From Fistulifera solaris (Eukaryota > Bacillariophyta > Bacillariophyceae > Naviculales > Stauroneidaceae): a stretch of 64,000 nt of DNA. This document shows, in pieces, positions 1-11,100 of the stretch. The stretch spans positions 372,001-436,000 of the forward strand of contig AP026148.1 of NCBI GenBank assembly GCA_030295235.1, given 5' to 3'. The notes under the pieces are model-generated. The model was not told the origin of the DNA, made no database searches, and saw only the letters and a program-made list of their open reading frames with translations. Position 1 is the first letter of the stretch; every line of letters starts with the position of its first letter. The position numbers and the translations under genes were made by a program.

Positions 1-2
1 CG

Positions 3-863
3 CTACACGAATATTCCTTCGATGAGCAACTTGATTCTTTTCTCTCGGTGAAGATCATCAACAAAGTTTTCGGAAATGACGTTCTTCGGGATAGCGAAGA
101 TAACATTATCGCATCTCGCTGCTTGATTGATATGGGAAATCTGGATGCAGACGACATTAAAGGCCAAATTGAAGCGCTGGAAGATCAAGAACGAATCACC
201 AACGAGCAACCAGTTAACGAAGGAAAAGCGCGCAAAGCCTTCTTCACGTACTCGAGAGCCTACAATATCTGGGAGTTTTACGCTACATCCGTGAGTCAGC
301 TCACCTCCTCGGCTGTTACGGGTGTCATCGCAGTGAGTCTCGTCACTGTTTTCATGATTCCCCATTACACTTCAGTGTTTGTCGTCTTCCCAGTCATGTG
401 CGTCCTTTATATTGACATGCTTGGTGTGATGCAATGGGCCGGAGTGGCGATTAATCCTGTCTCGTACGTTGCTTTGTCGATGTCGATCGGACTCATTGTT
501 GACTTCTTGATGCACGTCTTGTTGAGGTACTATGAGTCTGAGGGTAATCGCCGCGAAAAAGTGATTGAAACGTTAACATCGATGGGCTCTTCTATCATGC
601 TCGGGGGTATCACCACGTTTTTGGGAACGGTCCCACTAGTGTTCAGCACCAGCGAAATCTTTTATATCATCTTCGTCGCCTTCATGGCGCTGGTGCTTCT
701 CGGAGTAAGTCATGGTATCATTTTATTGCCGGTAATTCTCTCGCTGGTCGGAACCGAAGAGCGAGTGTCTACCAAGGCCACGAGGACGAAAGATCCTGCA
801 GCTCTTGACAACAAAACACCTCATCCCGAACCTCTTTCGGATGCTGAAGGTCACGCACAATAG
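3..863 (+). CDS. NPC1/Patched-like RND membrane protein, C-terminal part (5' truncated)
   Basis: Open frame entering from the left edge and ending at TAG 861-863; 286 residues are visible and no start lies in the window. After a lumenal stretch comes a block of hydrophobic helices typical of the second permease half of the Patched/NPC1/RND family, with the characteristic GxxVDFxxH-like step (here SIGLIVDFLMHVLLRYYES) followed by a conserved loop and helix pair (SSIMLGGITTFLGTVPLVFS). The last ~45 residues are polar and charged. The family moves sterols or other lipids, or acts as sterol-sensing receptors, in endomembranes or plasma membrane. The family call is solid. Which substrate, and whether a sterol-sensing domain exists upstream, cannot be seen. 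Confidence 0.85.
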   Translation, partial: LHEYSFDEQLDSFLSVKIINKVFGNDVLRDSEDNIIASRCLIDMGNLDADDIKGQIEALEDQERITNEQPVNEGKARKAFFTYSRAYNIWEFYATSVSQLTSSAVTGVIAVSLVTVFMIPHYTSVFVVFPVMCVLYIDMLGVMQWAGVAINPVSYVALSMSIGLIVDFLMHVLLRYYESEGNRREKVIETLTSMGSSIMLGGITTFLGTVPLVFSTSEIFYIIFVAFMALVLLGVSHGIILLPVILSLVGTEERVSTKATRTKDPAALDNKTPHPEPLSDAEGHAQ

Positions 864-1294
864 TAAAAATTGTAAAAGAAATACTTTATCTTGAAACAAT
901 CTTGAGACCACCCCAGAAAGTATTTCGCATTTCGCATTAAACCTGTTCGCCCAGAATTAGTTCTCGTTGCAGTCCTAAAGAGGAAGTATTATATCCCGTT
1001 TCCCATGGCTGGCAATGGATCTCTCGGGCCATGGGCTCTGTAATTTTCGGTGCGCTTCCAGGCATTGGGTAACAGCTAAAAATCAAGAATCATTTCTTCG
1101 TACAAGTAGCTCAAATCGTTTACGAGAAGGTCCCGAAATGAGACCCGTGTACCCGGGACTAACAATTGCTTCCATTACTTTGTTTTTCGTAGTAAATTCG
1201 ATTTTGTCGACGTGTGCTCGAGTGCATTAAGATGTCTTCTATTCTAAAGAACCAGGTACATAAGAAGCAAACTAATCTAACACTCTACATAGCA
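864..1294. other. Intergenic, 431 bp
   Basis: Lies between the NPC1-like stop and the histidine phosphatase start. The reading frames here are short and low quality. An upstream in-frame ATG at 1232 would add 21 residues to the phosphatase; I prefer 1295 because the family's beta-strand and RHG motif follow directly. Nothing else recognised. Confidence 0.5.
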
Positions 1295-2084
1295 ATGACA
1301 GGACGGATTCAAATCGTTGTCTTTATGAGACACGGCATAGCTGTTCACAACCTACGAGATTCTAGAAAAGATCCTGCGCCCGATCATCGCGATGCTCGAT
1401 TTTGGGATCCTCCGCTGGTGTATCAGGGGGTGGTGCGGGCTGTGGAGGCGGGAATGAATGTTCAACGATGGATGCAGGCGCATACGAAGCGTCGTAGAAT
1501 CGAGCTTTTCGTAACGTCTCCGTTGACCAGATGCCTACAAACGACGACGCTCGCTTTCATCAGAGGCGACGATTACGAGCATCCGCCTCCTCCGATTGTC
1601 TGTGTCGAAGATGTCCGCGAAGCTTATGGTATTTATTATCCAGATAAAAGAAGAGAAAAGTCCAAATTAAAAGTAAGTGGGGTTAATGTAGCCGCTGTCC
1701 GCTTTCATCTGGTTGTTTTTACTGATGTCTCTTTCTTGGCTCGTTCCTCGCGTCAAGAGCGTGTGGCCACAAGTCGAGTTCTCCGAATGCATGACCGAAC
1801 ACGACGACGATTGGAAAGAAGATAGGCGTGAGAATTTCGCAGACGTAAATGCTCGCGTGGATCGTTTCCTGACGTGGTTAGTACGAAGGCACGAATCTCA
1901 GATTGTTGTCGTCACACACGGTGTATGGATGGAGTCTCTCTTTCGAGTTCACTGCAGTACAGCTTTGCGTGAAGATCAACGCGTTCATAATTGCGATGCG
2001 TTTGCGTGTGAAATTGTGTCAAAAGATGGCGTTTTTCAGCAAATCGGGAGGACGCAGCATGTTTCGGGCTTCTCAAATCACTAG
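1295..2084 (+). CDS. Histidine phosphatase / phosphoglycerate mutase-like protein, two exons
   Basis: Exons 1295-1672 and 1758-2084 joined across an 85-bp intron (GTAAGT donor at 1673, AG at 1756-1757), phase 0, giving 234 residues. The catalytic RHG motif is at residues 12-14, just after the first beta strand. A second family signature, TSPLTRCLQT, supplies a conserved Arg, and the late VVTHGVW segment supplies the second His. Fungal and plant phosphoglycerate-mutase-like proteins share this layout and are usually phosphatases of unknown substrate rather than glycolytic enzymes. No targeting peptide is evident, so it is probably cytosolic. The splice junction is inferred from frame continuity and consensus. 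Confidence 0.85.
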
Positions 2085-2293
2085 CACTACTTACGGTTTT
2101 ATGCTGCGTGCTGACTCTCGCGTGTGAAACGTCTGACATAACCTAGAACCCGAACAAACTTAGGATTTGAGGAATGTCGGCTTGTAAACTTTGGGAAAGC
2201 CGAGCAAGCCCACATGTGCACCGTCTCTCACCAGCTTCGAAATGGGAGCAGAAAGTTGTCAATATACCTCTTTATTGCAGAGCCGATCTGGGG

Positions 2294-4000
2294 TCATGTG
2301 CATTCATCAGCCATGAGTAGAGCACCTTGTCTCGCATAAATGCCACCCGCAAAAAAGACAACTGCAATACCAGCCTGTGGTAACGATGTTAAGCTTTTGT
2401 GGGAGTTCAGAATGAAAAAAGGACAACACCACTTTAAACTTACTGCACAGTATCCTGCTGATACATAGATATGGAACTCTTTCGGGTTAGGAAATAGCAA
2501 AGCCAAGGCAAACGACAGAAGCTGAAAGAAAGCGTTCAAGCTCTGTTGTGTTCCCCCAACTTGGCCCCGGATTCCAGCAGGAACTGGTCATAATCAAATT
2601 AGTTTGTAAAAAAATAAAGGCCAAATATCCATCTCACACGTCATTCACGTACTGTATTGCTGCATCAGTTGTGTTACGCTGATGTCAAATACCCATAGAC
2701 CGATACGGCTGCAGCAAACACCTCCAATCAATAAACTCGTCGATGTCAAGTAATCCTTGACGAAAAGAGACGAAAAACTAACGGATATACAACAAAATTG
2801 ATAAAGGATACTCCACATGCCCGTGTTGATGAGCGTCGTACGATTGACGGAAAAGTGGAATACAAATGTCCCGCACAAACCAACGGCGGCTGAAATTCCT
2901 CGCCATATGCCAACCGTCTCCAAACGCATTCCTCTCCACGCCAAATAGCCCGTCATGAGTCCACCGAAGGTGAGAGCATTCAAGTATCTAGGAGCAGCGT
3001 GAAGTTGTGTGTCAGCAAAGGCATTTCGATACCCAAATTCTTATTAGGGCAGTGTCAACTTACAACAAGGAAAGGCCGAGACCAGCCCACGCCACATCTT
3101 GCTTCATATATATTATCAGGGCAGAAGGAAGTCCGATCCTTCGACAGTTCTTATTTGTGAACTCACTCTCCGGAACCGCCGCCCGATGCGTCCTTTCGGC
3201 TAGTTTCGGAATGAGATGGTAGATCCGATAGGTGCAAGAGTATTCCACCATCAAGGCCGCTATATTAACAGCACCTACCACCAGTGCGGCACTGGCTAAA
3301 TCACTACCGCCAGTTTGCTGCTGCGACGACGAGTCGTCAAACGCCCCCAGAACCAGTCCGGCGAGGGCGGGTGCAACGATTCGACAACTCAGATCGATCT
3401 GTTTCATCATGACATTGGTCTCGGATAACCATTTTTGTGTCTGTGGAGACCCTTTCGGACCCACTTCTTGACTCATAATCACCACCCAGTCTCGTTCGAT
3501 GGCGACTAAGAAACCGGCATCTAGTATACTGGCCACCGAACCCCAAAAATGAATGCCAACGAGTAAGAAGACGGACCAAGGCGTCACCGTAGAAAAGGTT
3601 TGCTCCGCTATCGCAGTATCCAAGTGATGGAGTAGCAGATAGCACAAGATCGTCGCCGTGACGACACTGAGATTTTCGGTCCAAATGAAAAACGTCGCGG
3701 CAAAGAGTCGATTCGATCCATCCACAAATCGACCCGCTTTGGCGCCCAGCAAGAAAATACTCAACCCTGACGTCACCCCATACGTTGAGATGAGAAAGAG
3801 TGACTGGTAATTGGTAAAGGCCGCCAAAAACAAAATGAGAGCAAACTGCCAAGCAGCTTCCGAGAATTGAGCAAAAAGTGAGACAAATAGAGAAGTCGGC
3901 GGGCCTTTTTCAAAAGCTCTCCGCCCGTTTCGTTTCTGGTAATGAGTTCACTTGTTTCATTCAAGCTACGAGTGTGTTGTTGTGTGGTTGGTAATGCCAT
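2294..4000 (-). CDS. Ferroportin-like iron exporter (SLC40 family), four exons
   Basis: Exons (minus strand) 4000-3064, 2987-2653, 2583-2444 and 2374-2294, with introns of 76, 69 and 69 bp, all GT-AG. The spliced product is about 497 residues once one frame change is allowed. Family hallmarks are a first helix read as LLYLSHF followed by FSEAAWQFALILFLAAF, the ERDWVVIMSQE loop, a conserved DLSCRIVAPALAG segment, SRIGLWVFDISVTQLMQQ and a GIRGQVGGTQQSLN repeat motif before the last helices. Ferroportins export Fe2+ across plasma, vacuolar or plastid membranes. The frame changes at an A5 run (plus-strand 3873-3877), where one extra base would restore the N-terminus; no in-frame ATG exists downstream of it. 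The start at 4000 is therefore the best guess. Confidence 0.85.
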
Positions 4001-4384
4001 TCTTATTCATGTTGTTTCGGCAATGGGCAGTTGTGTGTCGTGAGTTTGTGTCGCGCCTAAAAAAAGTTCATTGAGGACAGCCCTAGCCCTCAACCTTAAT
4101 GTGTCGGGTCTTATTATCTTTACTAAGGCGACAAAGATTGGTATTCTCGAGAAGTCTTTATGGCAATTCTAGCGGACCCCAAAGAGCAGTATGCTCTATC
4201 GCTGATACCTTATCAAAGTTAATAAGGAAGAAGAACAACGCAACGACGATTTCTTTTGGTAAAACATCTGTTGTATTGAAAGATCTAGTCAGGGGCTTGT
4301 CCTACAGCTTACCTGCGATAGGCCTTCACAAAAAAAATACAAGTACTAGCTCCTTAAAAAGAATAGCGTTCATCAAAACAATCT
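4001..4384. other. Intergenic, 384 bp, upstream of ferroportin
   Basis: Separates the 3' end of the C19orf12-like gene from the ferroportin start, both on the minus strand, so it should hold the ferroportin promoter. A plus-strand open frame crossing 4099-4575 is mostly antisense to the neighbouring gene and shows no family features. I see no clear regulatory motif. Confidence 0.4.
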
Positions 4385-4843
4385 CTACTCTACCCTCGAA
4401 TCGATGGAGGAAAGGCATGCTCGCCAGACTTGATCTCGAACGGCCGGCTGTCCGGCAAAGTCCGCCAGAGTCGCGCGAAACGCCTCGGGACTGTCAAAAT
4501 TTGTTGCCGAAGCACCCGCCTGCTTCAGAATACTGTACACTTGTTCCACCAGCTGACGCTTGTGAACATCGTTGACGCGGAGAATCTGTTGCACGGCACC
4601 GTCGTAGTCACCCGCACTGAAAAAACCTGCCAAGCTGCCCACAATTCCGCCCAACAAACCTCCCACCGGTCCAAAGAGTAGACCTCCGGCTACTGCGCCT
4701 CCTCCGGCCATGAGGCCTTGTTTCAGGGATTGGGTTCCGGTCTTGCGCATGTCCTGGTTGTTTTGGAGAAATTCCGTCAATTCGTGGAAAGAAAATTCCA
4801 CCGTAGGATTCGGAATCGGTTCGGCGGCCGGGTAATCGTCCAT
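4385..4843 (-). CDS. C19orf12-like small membrane-associated protein
   Basis: Single exon, 152 residues, starting at ATG 4843. The centre is a long glycine-rich hydrophobic hairpin (GGGAVAGGLLFGPVGGLLGG, then IVGSLAGFF). This precedes an amphipathic tail with a conserved VQQILRVNDVHKRQLVEQVY pattern. This matches the animal C19orf12 family, whose human member sits at mitochondria and ER contacts and is mutated in a form of neurodegeneration with brain iron accumulation. The biochemical function is unknown. It lies 384 bp upstream of, and in the same orientation as, the ferroportin gene. The family assignment rests on the glycine-zipper hairpin plus tail; weaker glycine-zipper proteins remain an alternative. 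Confidence 0.65.
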   Translation of the reverse strand: MDDYPAAEPIPNPTVEFSFHELTEFLQNNQDMRKTGTQSLKQGLMAGGGAVAGGLLFGPVGGLLGGIVGSLAGFFSAGDYDGAVQQILRVNDVHKRQLVEQVYSILKQAGASATNFDSPEAFRATLADFAGQPAVRDQVWRACLSSIDSRVE

Positions 4844-5184
4844 TGTGGTGTAATAATGAATGTAAGGTTGTCAGTTACCGGGTTTGTTCAAATTAATAAG
4901 GTTGTTTGTTTTAAAATAATGATATATTAGTAAACTAGAAGGGACACCATGTTTTCATGGGATTGAAAAAAACGCACCATCAGCGTGATCGACGTGCTAC
5001 ATCGAACACGTTTTATGACCTTGTCTTTCCAATACCGATGCGCTAATACGTCAATTTACAGCTGCCTCACATGCTCACAAGTGAAGTCTTCCCTTTTTCG
5101 TCCAGTGCGGTTTGACAAGAGAACGTTCTTGATTTGAAGATGTTCATAACTTTTCAATAATTGCATCACATTATTAACTCAATA
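4844..5184. other. Intergenic, 341 bp
   Basis: Lies between the RME-8 stop and the start of the C19orf12-like gene, both on the minus strand. It is AT-rich. No gene or clear motif seen. Confidence 0.4.
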
Positions 5185-8100
5185 TTATCCTGACGCCAGG
5201 AGCTTCTTTTCCGGTCCTCCTCCGTCGGTCAAAAAGTAATCGGCTTTTTGCTCGTGTCCCGTTATCAAAAGCGAATGATCCTGAGATTTGTATTTGCTCC
5301 ATTCGGGAATTCCGCTCAAAATGAGTTTGAATTTAGGGCCAAAGCCAGGGTCTTTCGTGAGAAGTTTTAACAAGGCGATACTGTGGACCTTGGCTCCAGT
5401 GGCGTCGCGGATCTTCAAAAGATCCGGATTTTCCAAAACTTGATAAATCAAGAATTCGCAAAGTTCACACGCTAGTGCTTGCTGTAAAAGCGAAACGCGG
5501 CCATGTGCTGCTCCGGGTGCTGCTGTCGTGGAGACAGCTCTTTGTTCGGCTGCAATCATTGGATCCTCTCGCGTTCGGGCATCGATGCCACTTCCCTCAA
5601 CCGTCGTGGGACGATCCTGCTGCGCCGGTGCCGGTGTGTACTCCTGTACTGTCTCAACGTTGACACCAAATGTTGAAGGCATGGTGGGTTCCGAAATTGT
5701 TGAAATCGAATCTTCGGCGAGAAAAGGAGACGGTGAGACTATAGCAGGTTTAATAGGGTTGCCTTGTTGGAAGTTTCCTTGTTTTACATGCTGATACGGA
5801 CCCATGACAGGTTGTGGCTGCTGTTGGTTCTGGATTCCCATCTGAGAACCGTAGTACATTCCCTCTTGTAGTGGCTGACTAGGCATGGCGTACAACTGTT
5901 CATTCTGCTGAATATGATTCGTTTGAGAAGATTCAGGATAAGGAGAAGGTTGTCCCACAAAGGTTCTGGCTTGAGGATTCTGTTCGTGAGAGAGCGGTTG
6001 GAAGTTTCTGGTGTGGGTGTTATTGTAAAGAGCTCCGCTGCTTCTAGAAACGTAACCTCCTTGCATAGGTTGTTGAGAGTGCTGTCCATTAGTCTGTGGC
6101 GACGCGGAGTAGCCGCTGTAAGGCCGGTTTGCGCTAGGTGGATGCGTTGGCTGCTGCATGCCGTAAGAATGATTTGTTTTGGAATGCGTCGGCTGCTGAA
6201 TGTTGGGTCCAGTGCTAAACAGGGCAGAGGTATATTTGTGCTGTGGCTGTGCTTGTTGACTTTGATTTTGTGAGTTTAACGAGCCATGAACTTGTTGCGA
6301 CACATATGACTGCGGGACATGAACTTGCCGGATTGCAGTAAACTGCTGGGGTGGTTGCACCTGGTGCTGTGAGGCTGTGTGTTGAATATTGGGTTGTGAA
6401 AACGATGATGATGAAGCTGGTTGGTATTCGTAGCTTGCTGCTGCCTGATACGAATGGATAAAGTTGTTTGACACAGGATGTTGCTGCTGATACGCCAACT
6501 GATCGTGCATAGGTCGAGATGGACTCCTAATAGAGGCTTGGACTTGCACATGCCCTGCAACCGATTGAGGAGGATAGGTTCCATATTGGACACCTGGAGT
6601 AGAAGATTGCGGTGCGACGTTTGTTTGCATGGGATATTGCGCTTGTACATAGCTAGTCTTACTTGTTGTAGCATTTCCTGTCGGGCCATGGGACGTTCCT
6701 GTGCCTGTGGGTAACGTTCCCATAATTGCAAGCGGGTCATCGCATGCATCAACTCGTTTACGTACTGGCCCTTCCCCTGGTGATGCCGATGGCCGCAGTG
6801 GCTGTTGAAATTCACGCCTTGTAGTAAATACACTGGTCTTGCATTTGTCAACATCTCCAAGGCCAATTTCATAAATTCTCTTCAACGCTTCGATCATGAA
6901 CGCCGAGTCCTCGTGTAGTCCTTCCAAGTTAATGGCGCTTTTCATATAGCTGACAATGCCTGCTTTAGTATTTCCCTGCCCACAAGATGCTAGAGCTTCG
7001 ACGTTAACCAGCCGAGACGCAGCAACGTGAATTAATCGAACCACAGACAGGAGAGGTGAACCTAAAAGTTTTCGATGCAAAAGGGAATTCAACAAGTCCA
7101 CCATTTGGGGAACATAGCCCCAATCAGCAAATTTCTCGCAGAGCGTATCTCGAGTTTTACAAAGATAGACGATTGCCGTTGTAACGCTGTTTAACACGTC
7201 GCAGTTTGCTTCGGCGACGACTACAGTGCTTTGAGAGGATTCGATGACAGCGGAGGGCGAGGAACAAAAAGTCTCTAGCTCTTTCTTCCATCGCTGTAGG
7301 AGATGTTCTAAAAACGATGAAGAATCTCGCAGCTGGAACGTCGGCTCTTTGAGAAAACGAGAAACGTAAACACCGCCGATGTATAACTCTCTCTCAAGGC
7401 GTTGGTAGCTCACGAATGTATCTGGTGGAATCGTATAATTCTCAGTTTTTCCGCCCAGGGCCTTCTTTGTTGCTACCATGGTATCTAGAAGCTCACAGAG
7501 CACTCTTCGGATTTCTGCTCGCATGGAGCCGTCCCAGATGAGCTCTGGTGTATCAGCATTGGAATCAAAAGCTTCAAGCATTAGTTCCGGTCCCTCTTTT
7601 AACTTAAAAATTAAAGTCCGCGGAAGGAAACGCGTCAAAAGATTATCTGTTGTTCGACTGTGTTAGATAAAAGCAATAACAAATCGAGCTCCCGTTCATT
7701 ATTATCGTACCAATAAGTGTCCCCGCCAAGGGATCCCATATCATCTTCGAAAGTGTCTTGGCTGCTCCTACTCGGGAACTCCAGGTCTTTGTGAACTGGG
7801 AGTAACCCACGACGACACCGAGTAGTTCCAACCAAATGCTCGACGAGACAATTTGTGAGGCTATAATTTGAGAAGAAGAAAGAGCTTCGAGAACCATCCA
7901 ACCGATATTCTTCCGCTTCGAGTCTTTCTTTTCGCCACCATCTGAAGAGTTTTCAGTTTCATGTAGGTCGGGACTCTCAATAAGATCCACAAGTCTCCAG
8001 AGAACACCCTCATTGGCCACCGACTTCGCAAACGAATGATTAGAACTAATAATAGACAAAGCCTCAGCTCCAGAGTCAAATACCTATCACGAAAGGTTAG

Positions 8101-11100
8101 TGTTTAGCAATATCTCGCGCATCAAGAATCACATGGTCTCACCTCTAATTCCTCCGGAACATTTAGCAAGCTTACAAAAAGCGAAACGACGAGCGCGGGG
8201 CTTTCCTCTATGGCGCTGGTCACGATTCCGTCCACTCGACAAAGTGCGACAAGGGAGGTTACTACGAGCAAAAATGCCTCTGATTCTACATAACATCCTT
8301 CGTTTTGCTCAGCTGGTAGACCAAAGCTAGCTAGATCTTGCACCAACTTCGACTTGTTAAGGCTAAAGGCAAGGTATCGACACAATGCAACGCAGAAAGT
8401 GACAGGATTCGGAATCTTTCCTAGCGCCTCCTTGCCGTGCTTGTTGAAGACCCTGAGATAAACGCCTCCTACCTTCACTTCTCGCTTTAGCTCTTCGTAG
8501 CAAAAATTGCTGACAACTCTAAACTCTTCTTCTACCGTTGCATACACCGTAAATGGTCTTTTTTTCTTCCACGGATTCGACAAATTTTTCCAAGTATTTT
8601 TGCATCGAAGACTTCCAGATAATAGTTGCTGTTTCCGTGTTAGAGTTGACAACACGGAGGATTTCGTGGCTGCGCTGGTTTCTTAACATCAAAGCTACTG
8701 GATCGGTCAATAAAATTTGTAACGCGGACAAAACATCCGCCCTTACTGGCGAGTTTTCAATGGAGCCCGACAGCATGCCGAGAGCTCGTACCGAGTTCTT
8801 CGCAGGAATATTTATCATCGACGGTACGTCTTCCCCGTTGGCATTATTTCCTTCTAACTCCGCAGTCACATCGAAAGTCATAGTAGCTCGAATCAAAGGC
8901 CAAATTATACCGCTTTTGGCAAGTTTTTCTTGTAAAATACCGTCCCTTGCCATATTAGCAACACATTCAATTGCAAACACTTTCGTTTGTTCTTCATCGT
9001 CGCTCGGCTGACCATTGAGATTCAATGTACCATCAATACAACGCCGAAGATCAAAGAAAATGACTTCTTGTTTATCCATGGACTTTGCTGCGCTCCTTCC
9101 ACTCTCATAGTACATAATGCCGGAAAGTGTTTGAACGGTAAACCGTATAATACGGCTTAAAATTTCAAGAATCTCGCTGCTCTGTCCTGACTTCTTTACA
9201 GCACGCAGCGAGAAAATGGAAAACGTAAGAAGAGAAGTCAGGCAAGGAACGCCTTCTTCAAGGACCAGCTCTTCTGCATTGAGCGGTGACACGAGGCAAG
9301 TTCGGAATACCAACTCCGTCGTCATCTGAATGAGTTCAGCAATTTCTTTTTTCAAAAAGGAACATTTCAAAATCTGATCGTCATTCTCATTTTCAAGCAT
9401 TTTGTTATAGGAAGATGGAAGGTTGAGGCACGACAAAAGAACTTGATAAGCAGGGTATTTATACCGTCTCATTTCCTTCTCGTATCGTCGACAAATGAGC
9501 AGTTGAGCTTGTATCAAAATCTGGATGTTTTTCATCGAGGCGATAAAGAAGAGCCCATCGTGTGCCTCGGCATCAAGGTTCGGATCAGAAGTGCCATCAA
9601 ACGGAGCAATCTTGCCCCCGCCTTCCAATAGAGGTTGCAACAATTCGTAAGAAGCCTGAATAGACTCAAACATGTCCCTACCTGAGGGATTCTTGTCTGG
9701 GTGGTATACACGAGCGAGCCGTCGATAGGCTTTTCGCAACTCCTTGATACTGTCCCCCACTTTGAGTTCCAAAATTTGACGCGCACGATCTTGCGCATCT
9801 TCGCTACTTCCATATTCCTCACTCAAAAACTTTTTGAAATGCTCTAGACACGATCGAAACACTTCGACTGGTTCAGCCATAGGCCAATCAGGGAAACGAC
9901 CTTCGTCGCACAGGTTACAAAGATAATAGTTGTGACAGAAAACCTCTTTTTCGAGGCGAGGGTACGCAACACCCGGCATCGGACAGTACTCGTAGTCAGT
10001 TCCGTTGTTTTGGAAGAGTCGCAACGGAAAATCACCTAGATGCTGCCGAGTCATTTCGATTAGATGCTTCCTCATTTCAAACGTCCAGATTACTTCTGGT
10101 GTGTCGGAACCACCGACAAACACGTCGGCAAACCGCTCTGGTCCATAGTTTACTAATACATGAAGAAGACCTTCAGGTAAGAGTTGTCCAAGGATGCTCC
10201 GCTCTTTCAGTGGAATCTCATCTTGTCCAGCTGCTGCTGAAAATCCTGATCTGAAGTGCTGTTCTAGGTGGGTTGCATGGAGTAGCTTGGCTATCCCTTT
10301 GAAATTGTTTCCTTGGTAGCAACACGCAAAAAAGAAAACGCCAGTTAAATATAGCTTCTGGATGGCGCGATCGTTCTGTCGAGTGATTTTGTAAACAAGG
10401 TCAGCTGCTTGATCCACTAAGTCTGAGTTATTGCAAAGAAGAGCCTGGCATAAGGTTGCTAGTGGGTTTGCGTCGTTATTCGGTGCCCTAGTCGAAAGAA
10501 TTCGCTTCGATATTGGGATGGGCATATATGGAACGCCCCTGTTGTCGACACTCTTGTGCAAATCTACTATTCTTGTAAGCGCTTTGAGTGCCAGTCTCGC
10601 AACATCAGCAGGGGCGAAGATAACGCTACTTCCAGCGTCAGTGCAGAGAGTCCATCGTAATTGCCAAACGCTATCAAGTCTTTTCCATTTACCCGTATCA
10701 ATCTGAGTTTCATCGACAACATCAGAATGGTCATCAATGTCGTACTCCTCGACATGGGCAGTTGTCACCAAGTCATACTGACTCAAAAACCCCGAATCCA
10801 TCATTTGACGTAAGTTCGAAAGACGAAAAGGGCCCCGAATTTTCTCTGGGGGTGGAGGTATCTTGGCTGTTGAAGCAACATACCACACAGGAGGGCAGAC
10901 CATATCACTAGATACTTGAGCTGATTGTTGCGCTGCGGCTGAAATATCGGAACCATCTGTGATAAGAATATCTTTGGTTCCGAGCGACAAAGCGCGACTC
11001 AGTGAATTAGAAATGATTTGGCTGCGATCGGTGTGAGCCCAAGCCACGAACTGACAGAGTTGGCTTATACTTTCGATGTTCAACAGTTGTTCAGCATTCT

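Noticed and set aside
4099-4575. 158-residue plus frame overlapping the C19orf12-like gene
   Set aside because: Mostly antisense to a gene with a clear family match; no ordered domain.
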